Source: Paraburkholderia phenoliruptrix (lineage in GTDB: Bacteria; Pseudomonadota; Gammaproteobacteria; Burkholderiales; Burkholderiaceae). Taken from it: 64,000 nt of DNA. Location: NCBI RefSeq assembly GCF_019511605.1, contig NZ_JAEUAV010000026.1, positions 42,084 through 106,083 of the forward strand, read 5' to 3'. Below the pieces are notes generated by a model that was given only the letters and a program-made list of their open reading frames with translations, was not told where the DNA came from and ran no database searches. The position numbers and the translations under genes were made by a program. Shown piece after piece: positions 51,653 through 61,800 of the stretch (positions within the stretch are counted from its first letter, which is position 1; the number at the start of each line of letters is the position of its first letter).

Positions 51653-52019
51653 CGTGGTCCTTTTTTGTTGGTGTGTGCTATAGCGGACGAAAGCTTAACA
51701 AAGCAGACTGTCCGCCGCTAAATACCGATTGCTCATGTCTGTATGACGTGGGTCGCACGTTGCTGGCCGTGAGCGGCATGAGGCCGCAGCGAGCTCAGCG
51801 TAAGGTCAACATGAGTGCAGAGTCGGGCCAGCATGCGGCTCGCACCTGTCTTGCTCTGAAGCTGCACGCGGCCCGCACGTGACCGCACGTGAGCGCACGA
51901 ATCCGGCGGAAGCCCGCACCGGGCCCGCACCGAGCCTGCATACGGTTCGCACTAGGCCCGCACCTCGCGCCGTGCGGCGAGCCCGCTCGAGCGCCGCCTG
52001 CGCGCGCCATACGGCCCGG
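51653..52019. other. Intergenic region with degenerate CGCAC repeats
   Basis: The 367 bp between the binding-protein gene and the end of pyrD. The right-hand part (about 51840-51990) is dense in short imperfect units such as CCGCACGTGA, GCGCACGA and GCCCGCACC, with no reading frame I trust. It could be a slipped-strand repeat or a decayed sequence. No clear terminator is visible for pyrD. Confidence 0.4.
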
Positions 52020-53042
52020 CTAGCGCAGCGCCTGCACGCATTCGCCGATAAGCGCCGGTCCGCGATAGATGAAGCCGGTGTATAGCTGCACGAGCGAAGC
52101 GCCCGCGGCGAGCTTGGCGCGCGCGTCGTCGCCGGAAAAGATGCCGCCCACGCCGATAATGGGCACCGTCTCGCCCACTTCCGCGCGCAGCTTGCGGATC
52201 ACTTCGTTCGACGCGTCGAACACCGGCTTGCCCGACAGACCGCCGGCTTCGTCGCCGTATTGCATGCCCGCGACGGCGGTGCGCGAGAGCGTGGTGTTGG
52301 TCGCGATCACGCCTTCGAAGCGGTGACGCAGCAAGGTGTCGGCGATCGACCTGATCTGCTCGTCGTCGAGGTCGGGGGCGATCTTCAACGCGAGCGGCAC
52401 GAGCTTGCCGTGCATGTCCGCGAGGCGCTGCTGCTTGTCCTTGAGGGCCGCGAGCAGTGCATCCAGTTCGTCCGCGCCTTGCAGTTGGCGCAGGTTCTTT
52501 GTATTCGGCGACGAGATGTTGACCGTCACGTAACTCGCGAACGGATAGACCCGCTCGAGGCAGTAGAGGTAGTCGTCGGCGGCGCGCTCGATCGGGGTGT
52601 CGGCGTTCTTGCCGATGTTCAGGCCGAGAATGCCGCGATAGCGCGCGGCCTGCACGTTCTTCACGAACTGGTCGACGCCCGCATTGTTGAACCCCATGCG
52701 GTTGATCACGGCTTGCGCCTGCGGCAGCCGGAACATGCGTGGGCGCGGGTTGCCCGGCTGCGCGCGCGGCGTGACCGTGCCCACTTCGATAAAGCCGAAG
52801 CCGAGCGCGGCAAGGCCGTCGATTGCGGCGCCGTCCTTGTCGAGGCCCGCGGCAAGCCCCACCGGATTGCGGAACGTCAGCCCCATGACCGTGCGCGGCG
52901 CGTCCGGCACCCGCGCGGCGAGCGCGCCCGCGAGGCCGGTGCGCCCGGCCGCGCCGAGCGCACGCAAGGTCAGGTGATGAGCGTCTTCCGCGTCCATGCG
53001 AAAGAGTTGGGCGCGTATGAGCGGATAGAGGGAACTGAACAC
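52020..53042 (-). CDS. pyrD: Dihydroorotate dehydrogenase (quinone), class 2
   Basis: A 340-aa membrane-associated flavoenzyme of pyrimidine biosynthesis that oxidises dihydroorotate to orotate with quinone as acceptor. The N-terminal amphipathic helix (MFSSLYPLIRAQLFRMDAEDAHHL) fits class 2. Further motifs are FRNPVGLAAGLDKDG, NISSPNTKNLRQLQG with the catalytic Ser, KIAPDLDDEQI, NTTLSR, and the FMN-phosphate loop GVGGIFSGDDARAKL with LVQLYTGF. Length is normal. It sits by bpt and aat in an arrangement common in Burkholderiaceae. Confidence 0.95.
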   Translation of the reverse strand: MFSSLYPLIRAQLFRMDAEDAHHLTLRALGAAGRTGLAGALAARVPDAPRTVMGLTFRNPVGLAAGLDKDGAAIDGLAALGFGFIEVGTVTPRAQPGNPRPRMFRLPQAQAVINRMGFNNAGVDQFVKNVQAARYRGILGLNIGKNADTPIERAADDYLYCLERVYPFASYVTVNISSPNTKNLRQLQGADELDALLAALKDKQQRLADMHGKLVPLALKIAPDLDDEQIRSIADTLLRHRFEGVIATNTTLSRTAVAGMQYGDEAGGLSGKPVFDASNEVIRKLRAEVGETVPIIGVGGIFSGDDARAKLAAGASLVQLYTGFIYRGPALIGECVQALR

Positions 53043-53136
53043 GGGACGAAGCCGGGCGGCCGAAAAATGGGAACCCGCTATTTTACCGGCTTTGCGCTTT
53101 CAATGAGATAGGGCGGAAGAACGACGTGGCAGGCGC

Positions 53137-53961
53137 TCACGGCCGCGGCGGCCCGCCGCGCTTGCCCTGCAAGCCCGCGCCATGCGGCGCGAGGTCGACG
53201 CAGGCGGGATCGAGCACGCGCCACACGCCGTCGATCAGGCCTTCGAGCGGCCGGAAATTGGCCTTGTAGGCCATTTTCGGACTTTCGCGGATCCAGTAGC
53301 CGAGGTACACATACGGCAGCTTCAGGCTCCTTGCCTGCTCGATCTGCCAATAGATGTTGTAGGTGCCGAAGCTCGTATGCGGCAGTCCCGGCTCGAAGAA
53401 CGTGTACACGGACGAAAGCCCGTCGCCGAGTATGTCGATCATGCTGATCATGCGCAGCACGCCGGGCGAATCGGGACGCTCCGGCAGCGGCTCGCGGAAT
53501 TCGACCAGCCGCGAATTGATCCGGCTTTGCAGCAGGAACTGCTCGTATTGATCGCGGCTGTCACGGTCCATGCCGCCGCCCGCATGCCGCGCGGACTGAT
53601 AGCGCATGTAGAGCGCGTAGTGCTCTTCGTCGTAGTGAAGCGGCGCGACCGTTGCGATCATGTCGCCGTGTTTTTTCCACACGCGACGCTGGGTGCGGTT
53701 GGGTTCGAAGCGCTCCACCGGCACGCGCACCGGCACACAGGCACGGCAGCCGTCGCAGTACGGCCGGTAGGTGAATACGCCCGAACGCCGGAAGCCGGCC
53801 TTGACGAGATCCGTATAGACGTCCGAGTTGATCAGGTGACTGGGCGTGGCGACCTGCGAACGCGCGATACGCCCGTCCAGATAACTGCAGGGGTAGGGCG
53901 CCGTTGCATAAAATTGCAGCGCCGAAAGCGGAGAAAGAGGCAGCTCGTTGGGATGAGTCAC
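53137..53961 (-). CDS. bpt: Aspartate/glutamate leucyltransferase (Bpt)
   Basis: A 274-aa enzyme of the N-degron pathway that adds leucine from Leu-tRNA to proteins with N-terminal Asp or Glu. Visible signatures are the N-terminal Cys-rich ATE domain (YPCSYLDGRIARSQVATP; YRPYCDGCRACVPVRVPV) and the C-terminal domain (SSVYTFFEPG, TSFGTYNIYWQI, LPYVYLGYWI, MAYKANFRPLE). The GTG at 53961 with GAGAG upstream starts the protein at THPNEL. A TTG at 53976 would add five residues. It is co-directional with aat about 110 bp upstream, so both N-end transferases are likely expressed together. Confidence 0.93.
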   Translation of the reverse strand: MTHPNELPLSPLSALQFYATAPYPCSYLDGRIARSQVATPSHLINSDVYTDLVKAGFRRSGVFTYRPYCDGCRACVPVRVPVERFEPNRTQRRVWKKHGDMIATVAPLHYDEEHYALYMRYQSARHAGGGMDRDSRDQYEQFLLQSRINSRLVEFREPLPERPDSPGVLRMISMIDILGDGLSSVYTFFEPGLPHTSFGTYNIYWQIEQARSLKLPYVYLGYWIRESPKMAYKANFRPLEGLIDGVWRVLDPACVDLAPHGAGLQGKRGGPPRP

Positions 53962-54069
53962 GTTGGCAGCTCTCAAAGCGTCTCTGGTAATGCAAACCCG
54001 GTGCGCGTTGCGGCTAGCTCGTCGATCCGCGCGTGGCGATGAACGGATCCGGATTCGGCCTGATTCTTC

Positions 54070-54807
54070 CTACGCCGCTCGCGCGAGCACATCGAGCAAC
54101 ACGGTCTTGTCGAAGCGCCAGGGAATGGGCGGTGCGTCGACCGACGCGCGAACATGCGCGATGAACGCCTTGCGCGCTATCTCGCGACCGCCGAGCGACG
54201 CCAGATGCGACGTGTTCTGCTGGCAGTCTATCATTTCTATTTCATGACGGCGCAAGTGCCCGACAAGCGCGGCCAGCGCCATTTTCGAGGCATCCGTCAC
54301 GTTCGCGAACATGGATTCGCCGAAGAACATCTTGCCGAGCGAGACGCCATACAAGCCGCCCACGCGCTCGCCCTCGAACCATGTTTCGATGCTATGCGCA
54401 TCGCCCATGCGATGCAGCGACGAGTACGCGTCGACCACGTCGGCAGTGATCCACGTGCCGCGTTGGCCGCGGCGCGGCGCCTGTGCGCAGGCGCGCATCA
54501 CGGCGGGAAAATCCTGATCGACGCGGATCTCCCACGCGTCTTCGCGCAACACGCGCTTGAGCGTCTTGCGCAGCGACGGCGAGACCTTGAACTCCGCGGG
54601 ACGCAGGATCATGCGCGGATCGGGGCTCCACCACAGCACGGGCTGGCCGTCCGAGTACCAGGGAAAAATGCCGTGCCGATAGGCGTCGATCAGCCGTGAC
54701 GGCAGCAGGTCGCCGCTCGCGGCGAGCAGTCCGGGAGCGCCGCTTGCCGCGCCGAGCGCGCGCTCGACGGGCGGAAACGGATCGTCGGGTCCGAGGCAGG
54801 GAACCAT
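54070..54807 (-). CDS. aat: Leucyl/phenylalanyl-tRNA--protein transferase
   Basis: A 245-aa cytoplasmic enzyme that adds Leu or Phe to N-terminal Arg or Lys, marking proteins for ClpAPS. Motifs are DAYRHGIFPWYSDGQPVLWWSPDPRMIL, GTWITADVVDAY, SIETWFEGERVGGLYGVSLGKMFFGESMF and DCQQNTSHLASLG. It has the normal family length. The gene is 9 bp after the Nudix gene on the minus strand and about 110 bp before bpt, giving the order Nudix-aat-bpt-pyrD. All four are probably in one transcript. Confidence 0.95.
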   Translation of the reverse strand: MVPCLGPDDPFPPVERALGAASGAPGLLAASGDLLPSRLIDAYRHGIFPWYSDGQPVLWWSPDPRMILRPAEFKVSPSLRKTLKRVLREDAWEIRVDQDFPAVMRACAQAPRRGQRGTWITADVVDAYSSLHRMGDAHSIETWFEGERVGGLYGVSLGKMFFGESMFANVTDASKMALAALVGHLRRHEIEMIDCQQNTSHLASLGGREIARKAFIAHVRASVDAPPIPWRFDKTVLLDVLARAA

Positions 54808-54816
54808 GCAGGGCGC

Positions 54817-55362
54817 TCAGCCTTCGCGCAGCGAGCGGAAGATGTCGCCGGTGTGCAGACCGAAACTGCCGGCCGCGCGGTCGGCGAAAAAGAAACGCAG
54901 CGTTTGCCCGACGGTGGGAAACGCAATCTCGTCCCACGGAATGTCGCGTTCCTCGAAGAGCTTCACTTCGAGACTTTCCTCGCCCGCGGCAATGTCCAGA
55001 TCGAGCAGGCGCGCCATGTAGAAGAGATGCACCTGGTGCACGTGCGGCACGTTCAGCAGGGAGAAGAGGCTTTGCACCTCGACACGCGCGCCGGCTTCCT
55101 CGAGCGTTTCGCGCGACGCGGCCTCGGCGGTGGTCTCGCCCATTTCCATGAAGCCCGCGGGCAGCGTCCAGTAGCCATAGCGCGGTTCGATCGCGCGACG
55201 GCACAGCAGCACCTTGTCGTCCCAGACCGGAACGGTGCCGACCACGTTGCGCGGATTCTGATAGTGCACCGTGCCGCAACTGCCGCATACGAAGCGCTCG
55301 CGGTTGTCGCCCGGCGGAATGCTCAGGCTGACGCCGTGGCCGCAGACAGAACAGAATTTCAT
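54817..55362 (-). CDS. Nudix hydrolase with N-terminal zinc ribbon
   Basis: A 181-aa protein. Residues 1-35 carry a four-cysteine zinc ribbon (CSVCGH and CGSCGTVHYQNPR). A Nudix domain follows with the box GFMEMGETTAEAASRETLEEAGA, which matches G-x5-E-x7-REUXEEXGU and supplies the metal-binding glutamates. The ribbon-plus-Nudix form resembles NudC/NADH pyrophosphatase relatives, but this protein is shorter, so the substrate may be NADH, ADP-ribose or another nucleoside diphosphate. It is the first gene of the minus-strand run Nudix-aat-bpt-pyrD. Confidence 0.88.
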   Translation of the reverse strand: MKFCSVCGHGVSLSIPPGDNRERFVCGSCGTVHYQNPRNVVGTVPVWDDKVLLCRRAIEPRYGYWTLPAGFMEMGETTAEAASRETLEEAGARVEVQSLFSLLNVPHVHQVHLFYMARLLDLDIAAGEESLEVKLFEERDIPWDEIAFPTVGQTLRFFFADRAAGSFGLHTGDIFRSLREG

Positions 55363-55825
55363 AGGAAGGGGACGAGAAAGAGTGCTAGGAGTTTATCACT
55401 GGGGCGGCGTCGTTTTCGTGGCGCGTGGGAAGGGCAAGCGCTGGTGAGGTTGGGGGGGCGTCAGGCGGCGGGAGAGTGGGGCGTCGAGTTGGCCGGGAGT
55501 GGGCTGGAAGTTGGCCGCCGACCCGCGGTTATCGCCCGGCGACGTCACGGGCTGCACTCGATAGACGTGCCAGCGCGACGACCGTGCCGCCAGGCAACGG
55601 CTCGCGCAGGTGTCTTACGGGCTGAGTTGTCTCGTGCCACGCCTCGTGCCCCTCGGCCCGCTGTACTCCGAGCTTCTGTTCCCCCCGTGGCCGAACGCCC
55701 GTACATGCGATTCACGCCCGCAACATAGTAGGAGGAATCCGAAAGACGCGTGCTTGACGATTCTTTACACACTTTTTGGACCCGCCCGGAAAAAATGACG
55801 GATTGTTTGCAGCGGGTTTGGGTGG
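55363..55825. promoter_or_regulatory. Divergent control region upstream of the Nudix gene and the giant exoprotein
   Basis: 463 bp with no credible gene. The left half is very GC-rich. The right half (55740-55825) turns AT-rich, including TTGACG near 55754 followed by a pyrimidine-rich stretch, which is where an exoprotein promoter would lie. I cannot identify a complete -35/-10 pair with normal spacing. Confidence 0.4.
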
Positions 55826-58800
55826 ATGAATCGTTTTTACCGGTTGGTTTATAGTCGGTCACGCAAGATGCTAGTCGCCGTGGGGGAGACGGCTGCGGCA
55901 GCAGGGACAACCGGAGAGACGCGCGCCACGCGACGCGCGTCGGCCGGGCCGGGAATCGACCTGTCATTGCGCCGCCTCCTGCCGGCCGCGCTGCTGGCAC
56001 TGCCGCCGATGCTCGCGTTCGCGCAAATAGTTGCCGGCGGCCCACACGCGCCGAATGTGATCCAGACGCAAAACGGTATCGACCAGGTCAACATCAACCG
56101 TGCTTCGGGTGCAGGAGTTTCGGTCAATAGCTACAGCCGCTTCGACGTGCAGTCGCGCGGCGCGATCCTGAACAATTCCCCCTCGATTGTGCAGTCACAG
56201 CAAGGCGGCATGATCAATGGCAATCCGAACTTTGGGCCAGGCGCTGCCGCGAAGGTTATCGTCAACCAGGTCAACAGTCCGACCGCCTCGCAACTGAACG
56301 GCTACGTCGAGGTCGCAGGCCAGAGAGCCGAAGTGATCCTCGCGAACGCTTCGGGCATTTCCATCAACGGCGGCGGCTTCATCAATACGAGCAGGGCCAT
56401 CGTGACGACGGGCACGCCGACTTACGCGGCGGACGGTTCGGTCTCTGGATTCAACGTGACGGGCGGCAGCATCGCGATCAATGGCGCGGGCATGAACGCA
56501 TCCAACGTGGATCAGGTGGACTTGCTGGCCCGCGCTGTTCAGGCCAACGCGGCGATCTACGCCAAAAACCTGAACGTCGTCACGGGCGCGAACAGCATCG
56601 ACCACAACACACTTGCGGCAACGCCGATTGCCGGCGAGGGTGCCGCGCCGGGCGTGTCCATCGACGTGAGCAATCTGGGCGGCATGTACGCGAATCGCAT
56701 CGTCCTGGTGGGCACGGAGGCAGGCGTTGGGGTGTCGCTCAAAGGCGTGGTGGCAGCGAATGCCGGCGATCTGCTGCTTCAGTCGAACGGCCGGCTCGTG
56801 CTTGCAGGCACGCAGAACGCAAGCGGCAATATCAGCGCAAGCGCGCGCGACGGCATCGACAACAGCGGCACGACCTACGCGCAGCAGAACGTCAGCCTGA
56901 ACACGTCCGGCACGCTGACGAACAGCGGCACGGTTGCCGCGCAGCAGAACACGGCGGTCGGCGCGGGCTCGGTCAGCTCAGGCGGCACGCTCGCGGCGGG
57001 CGTCAACACCGACGGCTCGCTCGCGCAGGCCGGCGACCTGAACGTAAGCGCATCCGGCAGCATCACTGCGACAGGCCGCAATGCGGCGGGCGGCAATGTG
57101 GCCGTCAGCGGCGCAGGGGTGAATCTGGCGGGCAGCAGCACCTCGGCAAAAGGCGCGATGACGCTCGCGGCAAATGGCGGCGACCTCAACCTGTCGGGCG
57201 CGACCACGACCGCAGGAACCACCCTCGACGCGCGCGCGAACGGCACGCTCAGCAACGACAACGGGGCGATGGCCTCGGGCGGCGCGCAAACCATCACGGC
57301 CGCAGCGCTGTCGAACCGCGCCGCTCAGATCGTGTCGGGCGGCACGCTCACAGAAAGCGTCGCGGGCGCGATGAACAACGTGGGCGGCACGATGCAGGCG
57401 ACGGGCGCGCTTTCGGCGGCCTCCGGTGCGCTCGACAACACGGGTGGTCATATCGCGTCGCTCGGTTCGAGCGGCGTGAGTGTGACGACCACCGGCCTGC
57501 TGAACAACGGCGCGGGCGGCAGCATAGCCGGCAATGGCAATGTCGCCTTGCAGGCTGGACAACTGACCAATGCGGGCTCAATCACTGCGGTCCAGAGCCT
57601 GATTGCGTCGGCGGTGCAGGCGCTCTACAACAGCGGCACCTTGGCGGCCAATGCCAACATGACGCTCTCGGCCGGTTCGGTGCTGACCAACGCGGGCCAG
57701 ACGGCAGCGGGCGGCGCGCTCGTGCTTTCAGCGCCGACATTCGACAACAGCCGCGGCACGGCGAGCGCCAGCCAGTTCACGCTGCACGCAACGAACCTGG
57801 TGAATCACGCCGGCAGCATCACGCAAAGCGGTACGGCCACGACGACCGTCGACGTAACCGGCACGCTCGACAATAGCGGCGGTACGCTACAGACCAACGC
57901 CGACAGTCTCGCGCTCAGCCCGATGTCAGTCGTGAACGACAGCGGCACGATTGCTGTGGCCGGCACCGGCACGCTTGTAGTGAACAGCAACTCGCTTTCG
58001 AACAACGGCGGCACGATTGCGACGAATGGCGCGCTCGACGTGCGCGCGGGCACCGCATCGAATCGCGGCGGCACGCTCGCCGCGCAAACCGCTGCCACGC
58101 TGCAGCTCGGCTCACTCGACAACGGGGCGGGCGGTTATGTCGGCGCACGGACCGTATCGTTGACCGACGCAGGAGCCCTGAACAATGCGGGCGGCACCAT
58201 TCAGGCGAACGGCGCACTGTCCGTCGCCGCGCAGTCCATCGCGAACGATGGCGGCTCGATTGCGAACGGCGGCACAGGCACGACGAGCGTGAGCGCCAAC
58301 GGCGCGCTGACCAACACGCAGAACGGTCTGATCGGCGGCAATGGCGGCGTAAACGTATCAGGCGGCAGCATTGCGAATGCAGGCGGCACAATCACGGCGG
58401 CCGGCACGGCAACCGTGCAGTCCGCTACCACGCTCGATAACCGCGTGGGCCTCATCCATGGTGCGGGCAGCGTCGCCGTTTCGGCGCAGGGCACGATCGA
58501 CAACACCGGCGGACAGATAGAGGCCGATGCCACCGTGGATAACCCCGAGGCAACGCTCGGAGTCAACGGCGCATCGCTCGATAACACCAACGGGCGCATT
58601 GCAAACACAGGCAGCGGCGCGACCTCGATCAGCGCAGCCACTATCGCGAACGCGAACACCGGCGGGGTCGCGGGCGCAGGCACCATCGGCGGCAATGGCG
58701 ATGTGCTGGTCAACGCGCAGACGCTGTCGAACACGAATGGCGCGCAACTTGTCTCGGGCCATGACCTGACAATGAACGTTGCGCAACGAGTCGACAACAG

Positions 58801-61800
58801 CAATGCGACGCTCTCGGGCGCAAACAACCTCACGCTTGACGCGCCCGATGCGGCGCTCGTCAACGCGGGCGGCTCGATTCACGGCAACGGTGCGATCACG
58901 CTTGGAACCGCCACGCTTGACAACACGAGCGGCCGCATCGGCAACGATACGGGAAGCGGCGGCTCCACTGCCATTGCGACCGGATCGCTCGCGAACCAGA
59001 ACGGCGCTATTGGCAGCGACCAGGATCTGAGCGTCGTGACGAACCAGCTCACCGGCGAGGGCCGGATCGTCGCGGGTCGTGACGGCGCCGTCACTGTCAA
59101 CGGCGACTACACGCTCGACGCCGCCACCCAGATCCAGGCGAACCACGATCTGCGCTTTACGAGCGCCGGCACCTTCACGAACCAGGGCACCCTCGGCGCG
59201 GTCAACGCGTTGACGGTAAGTGCAGCGAATCTCGATAACCAGGCCGGCGCCGACCTGAATTCGGCCAGCACGACCGTGAATGCGGCGGGCGCGCTCACCA
59301 ACGCAGGCCGCATCGAAGGCGACAGCGTCACGACCCGCAGCGCCACGCTGGTCAACACGGCAACCATTGTCGGCAACACCGTCACGCTGAATGCAGGTTC
59401 CATCGCGAATACGGGCAGCGCAGCAGCGATTGCCGCCGCGTCGCAACTGAACCTTTATGCGTCGGGTGACATCGCGAACAGCGGCGGGGCGAACCTGTTC
59501 AGCCTCGGCGACATCAGCATCGCGGCCGACGCCACGCGCGACGCAAACGGACTGCTCGCGAACCGCAGCAACTCGGTCACGAACGACCAGTCGACGATCG
59601 AGGCGCAGGGCAACATCGAGATCGCGACGCAGACGCTGACCAACACGCGCCCCGCGCCCACGGTCGAGACGGTCACGACCGACGTGGCTACCGTTCACCA
59701 GACGAAGCGCGACAAGTACATGGCGTGCGCCACCGGCAACAGCGACAAGGGCTACTGCACGCAGTCGATGTGGGACAACGGCTACAGCGCGCCGATCACC
59801 GCAACCTGGTCGGCCGCGGATATCGTCTCGCAGAGCAGCGGGCCGAATGCCACAGACAGGGCGCTCGTCGTCAACATCAACGGCCAGCCGCGAACCATCT
59901 ACTACAACACCGCGACGAGCAACGCCGACGGCACCGTCACGGTCAGCTACTGGGACGGCTACGATCCGCACGTCAACTACGTGCCCTCGACGGAGTACGC
60001 GACCCGCAGCGACGCCCACAACGGCTATCAGCGCGTCGAGATTGCACGCGATACGACCACCACCACGCAGCAGGACCAGGTGACAGGAGCGCAGGCACAG
60101 CAGGCGCAACTCATGGCCGGCGGCAACCTGGTGCTCGCCAACGTCGGCACGCTAAACAACAGCTACAGCGCGATTGGCGCGGGCGGTTCGATGCAGATCG
60201 GTAGCGCGCAGGTGGACGGCGATGCAGGCAGCGGCAGCTACGGCGGCACGACGGTGAACAACACCGGGCAGACGCTCTATCAGTACCAGCGTCAGGACAT
60301 CGTTTCCACCTACGCGTGGAACGAGGACATCAGCCGCGACGTCGGAACGGTGGTTGAGCCGTCCGTCGTGCTGACGCCGGTTGCCATCGGCGGCACGGGC
60401 GGCACGATTATCGCCAACCGCGCGGTGCAGATCAGCGCGACGGATGTCAACAACACCAACGTCGCGGCGGCGAATTCGACGACGGGCGCGACGGGCGGCA
60501 CGCTGGGCGCGAACGGCGCAGTCGGCGGCGTGACGGGCGGCGGCGCGCAGGCCGTGAACCTCGCCACCGGCCAGACCCAGACGGTGAATGCACCACAGTC
60601 CGTGGCAGTCGCGAGCGGCGCGCTGAGCATTACGTTGCCAACGGGCGGGCTCTACACCATTCATGCGGCGCCTGGCGCGGCGTATCTGGTGGTCAGCGAT
60701 CCGCGGCTCACGAGCTACACGAAATTCATCTCCAGCGATTACATGCTGGGTCAGCTCGGGCTCGATCCTTCGAAAGTAATCAAGCGCCTCGGGGATGGCC
60801 TGTATGAGGAACAGCTCGTGCGCAACCAGATCACGCAGCTCACGGGCCGGGTCTACCTGCAAGGCTATCAGAGCAACGAGGACGAGTACCGGGCGCTGAT
60901 GGAAAGCGGCGTGCATGCCGCGCAGGCGTTCGGCCTCGTTCCGGGCATGGCGCTTACAGCGGCGCAGATGGATGCGCTGACGAGCGACATCGTATGGATG
61001 GTGAACCAGAGTGTGACCTTGCCGGACGGCACTACGCAGACGGTGCTCGCGCCCGTGGTCTATCTGGCGCATGCACGCGCGAACGACCTGCAGCCGACCG
61101 GCGCCTTGATTGCCGCCGACGATGTCGAAATTCACGCGACCGGCAACGCAGCGAACTCGGGCGTCATTCGGGGCGGCACGCAGACGGTGATCAGCGCGAC
61201 GAACATCGTGAATCGCGGCGGCTCGATTGGTAGTAGCGCAGCCAACGGTACGACGGTGGTCACGGCGGCCAACGATGTGGTCAACGCGTCTGGCCGCATC
61301 ACCGGTAATCGGGTGGCGGTGCTGGCGGGCCACGATATTGTCAATGAAACACTGGTGGATGCGGCGGGCGTCAGTTCAACGGCCGGCAGGAGCCGGGTCA
61401 GTCAGACGCTGGTCGGTGCGCAGGGCACGATTGCATCCACGGGCGACATGGTCATTGCGGCGGGCAACGACCTGCTGGTTCACGGTGCAAATATCGCGGC
61501 TGGCGGTAACGCACAGATCGCCGCCGGGCACGATATCAGCGTCGACACGGTGCAGTCGGAGACATCGCAGTCCGTGACGAAGAACGACCAGCACCATTGG
61601 GAAGCCACCAGCACGCTCAACCAGACGAGCGGCATCAGTGCAGGCGGCAGCCTCGCGATGCAAAGCGGTAACGACACGACGTTCAAGGGCGCCACGGTCG
61701 CGGCAGGCGGCGACATGACCGTGGCGGCGGGCGGCAACCTGACGGCGACCGCAGTCACGAACACGTCGACCTATAACAACGTTGCGGCCGACGACAAAAC

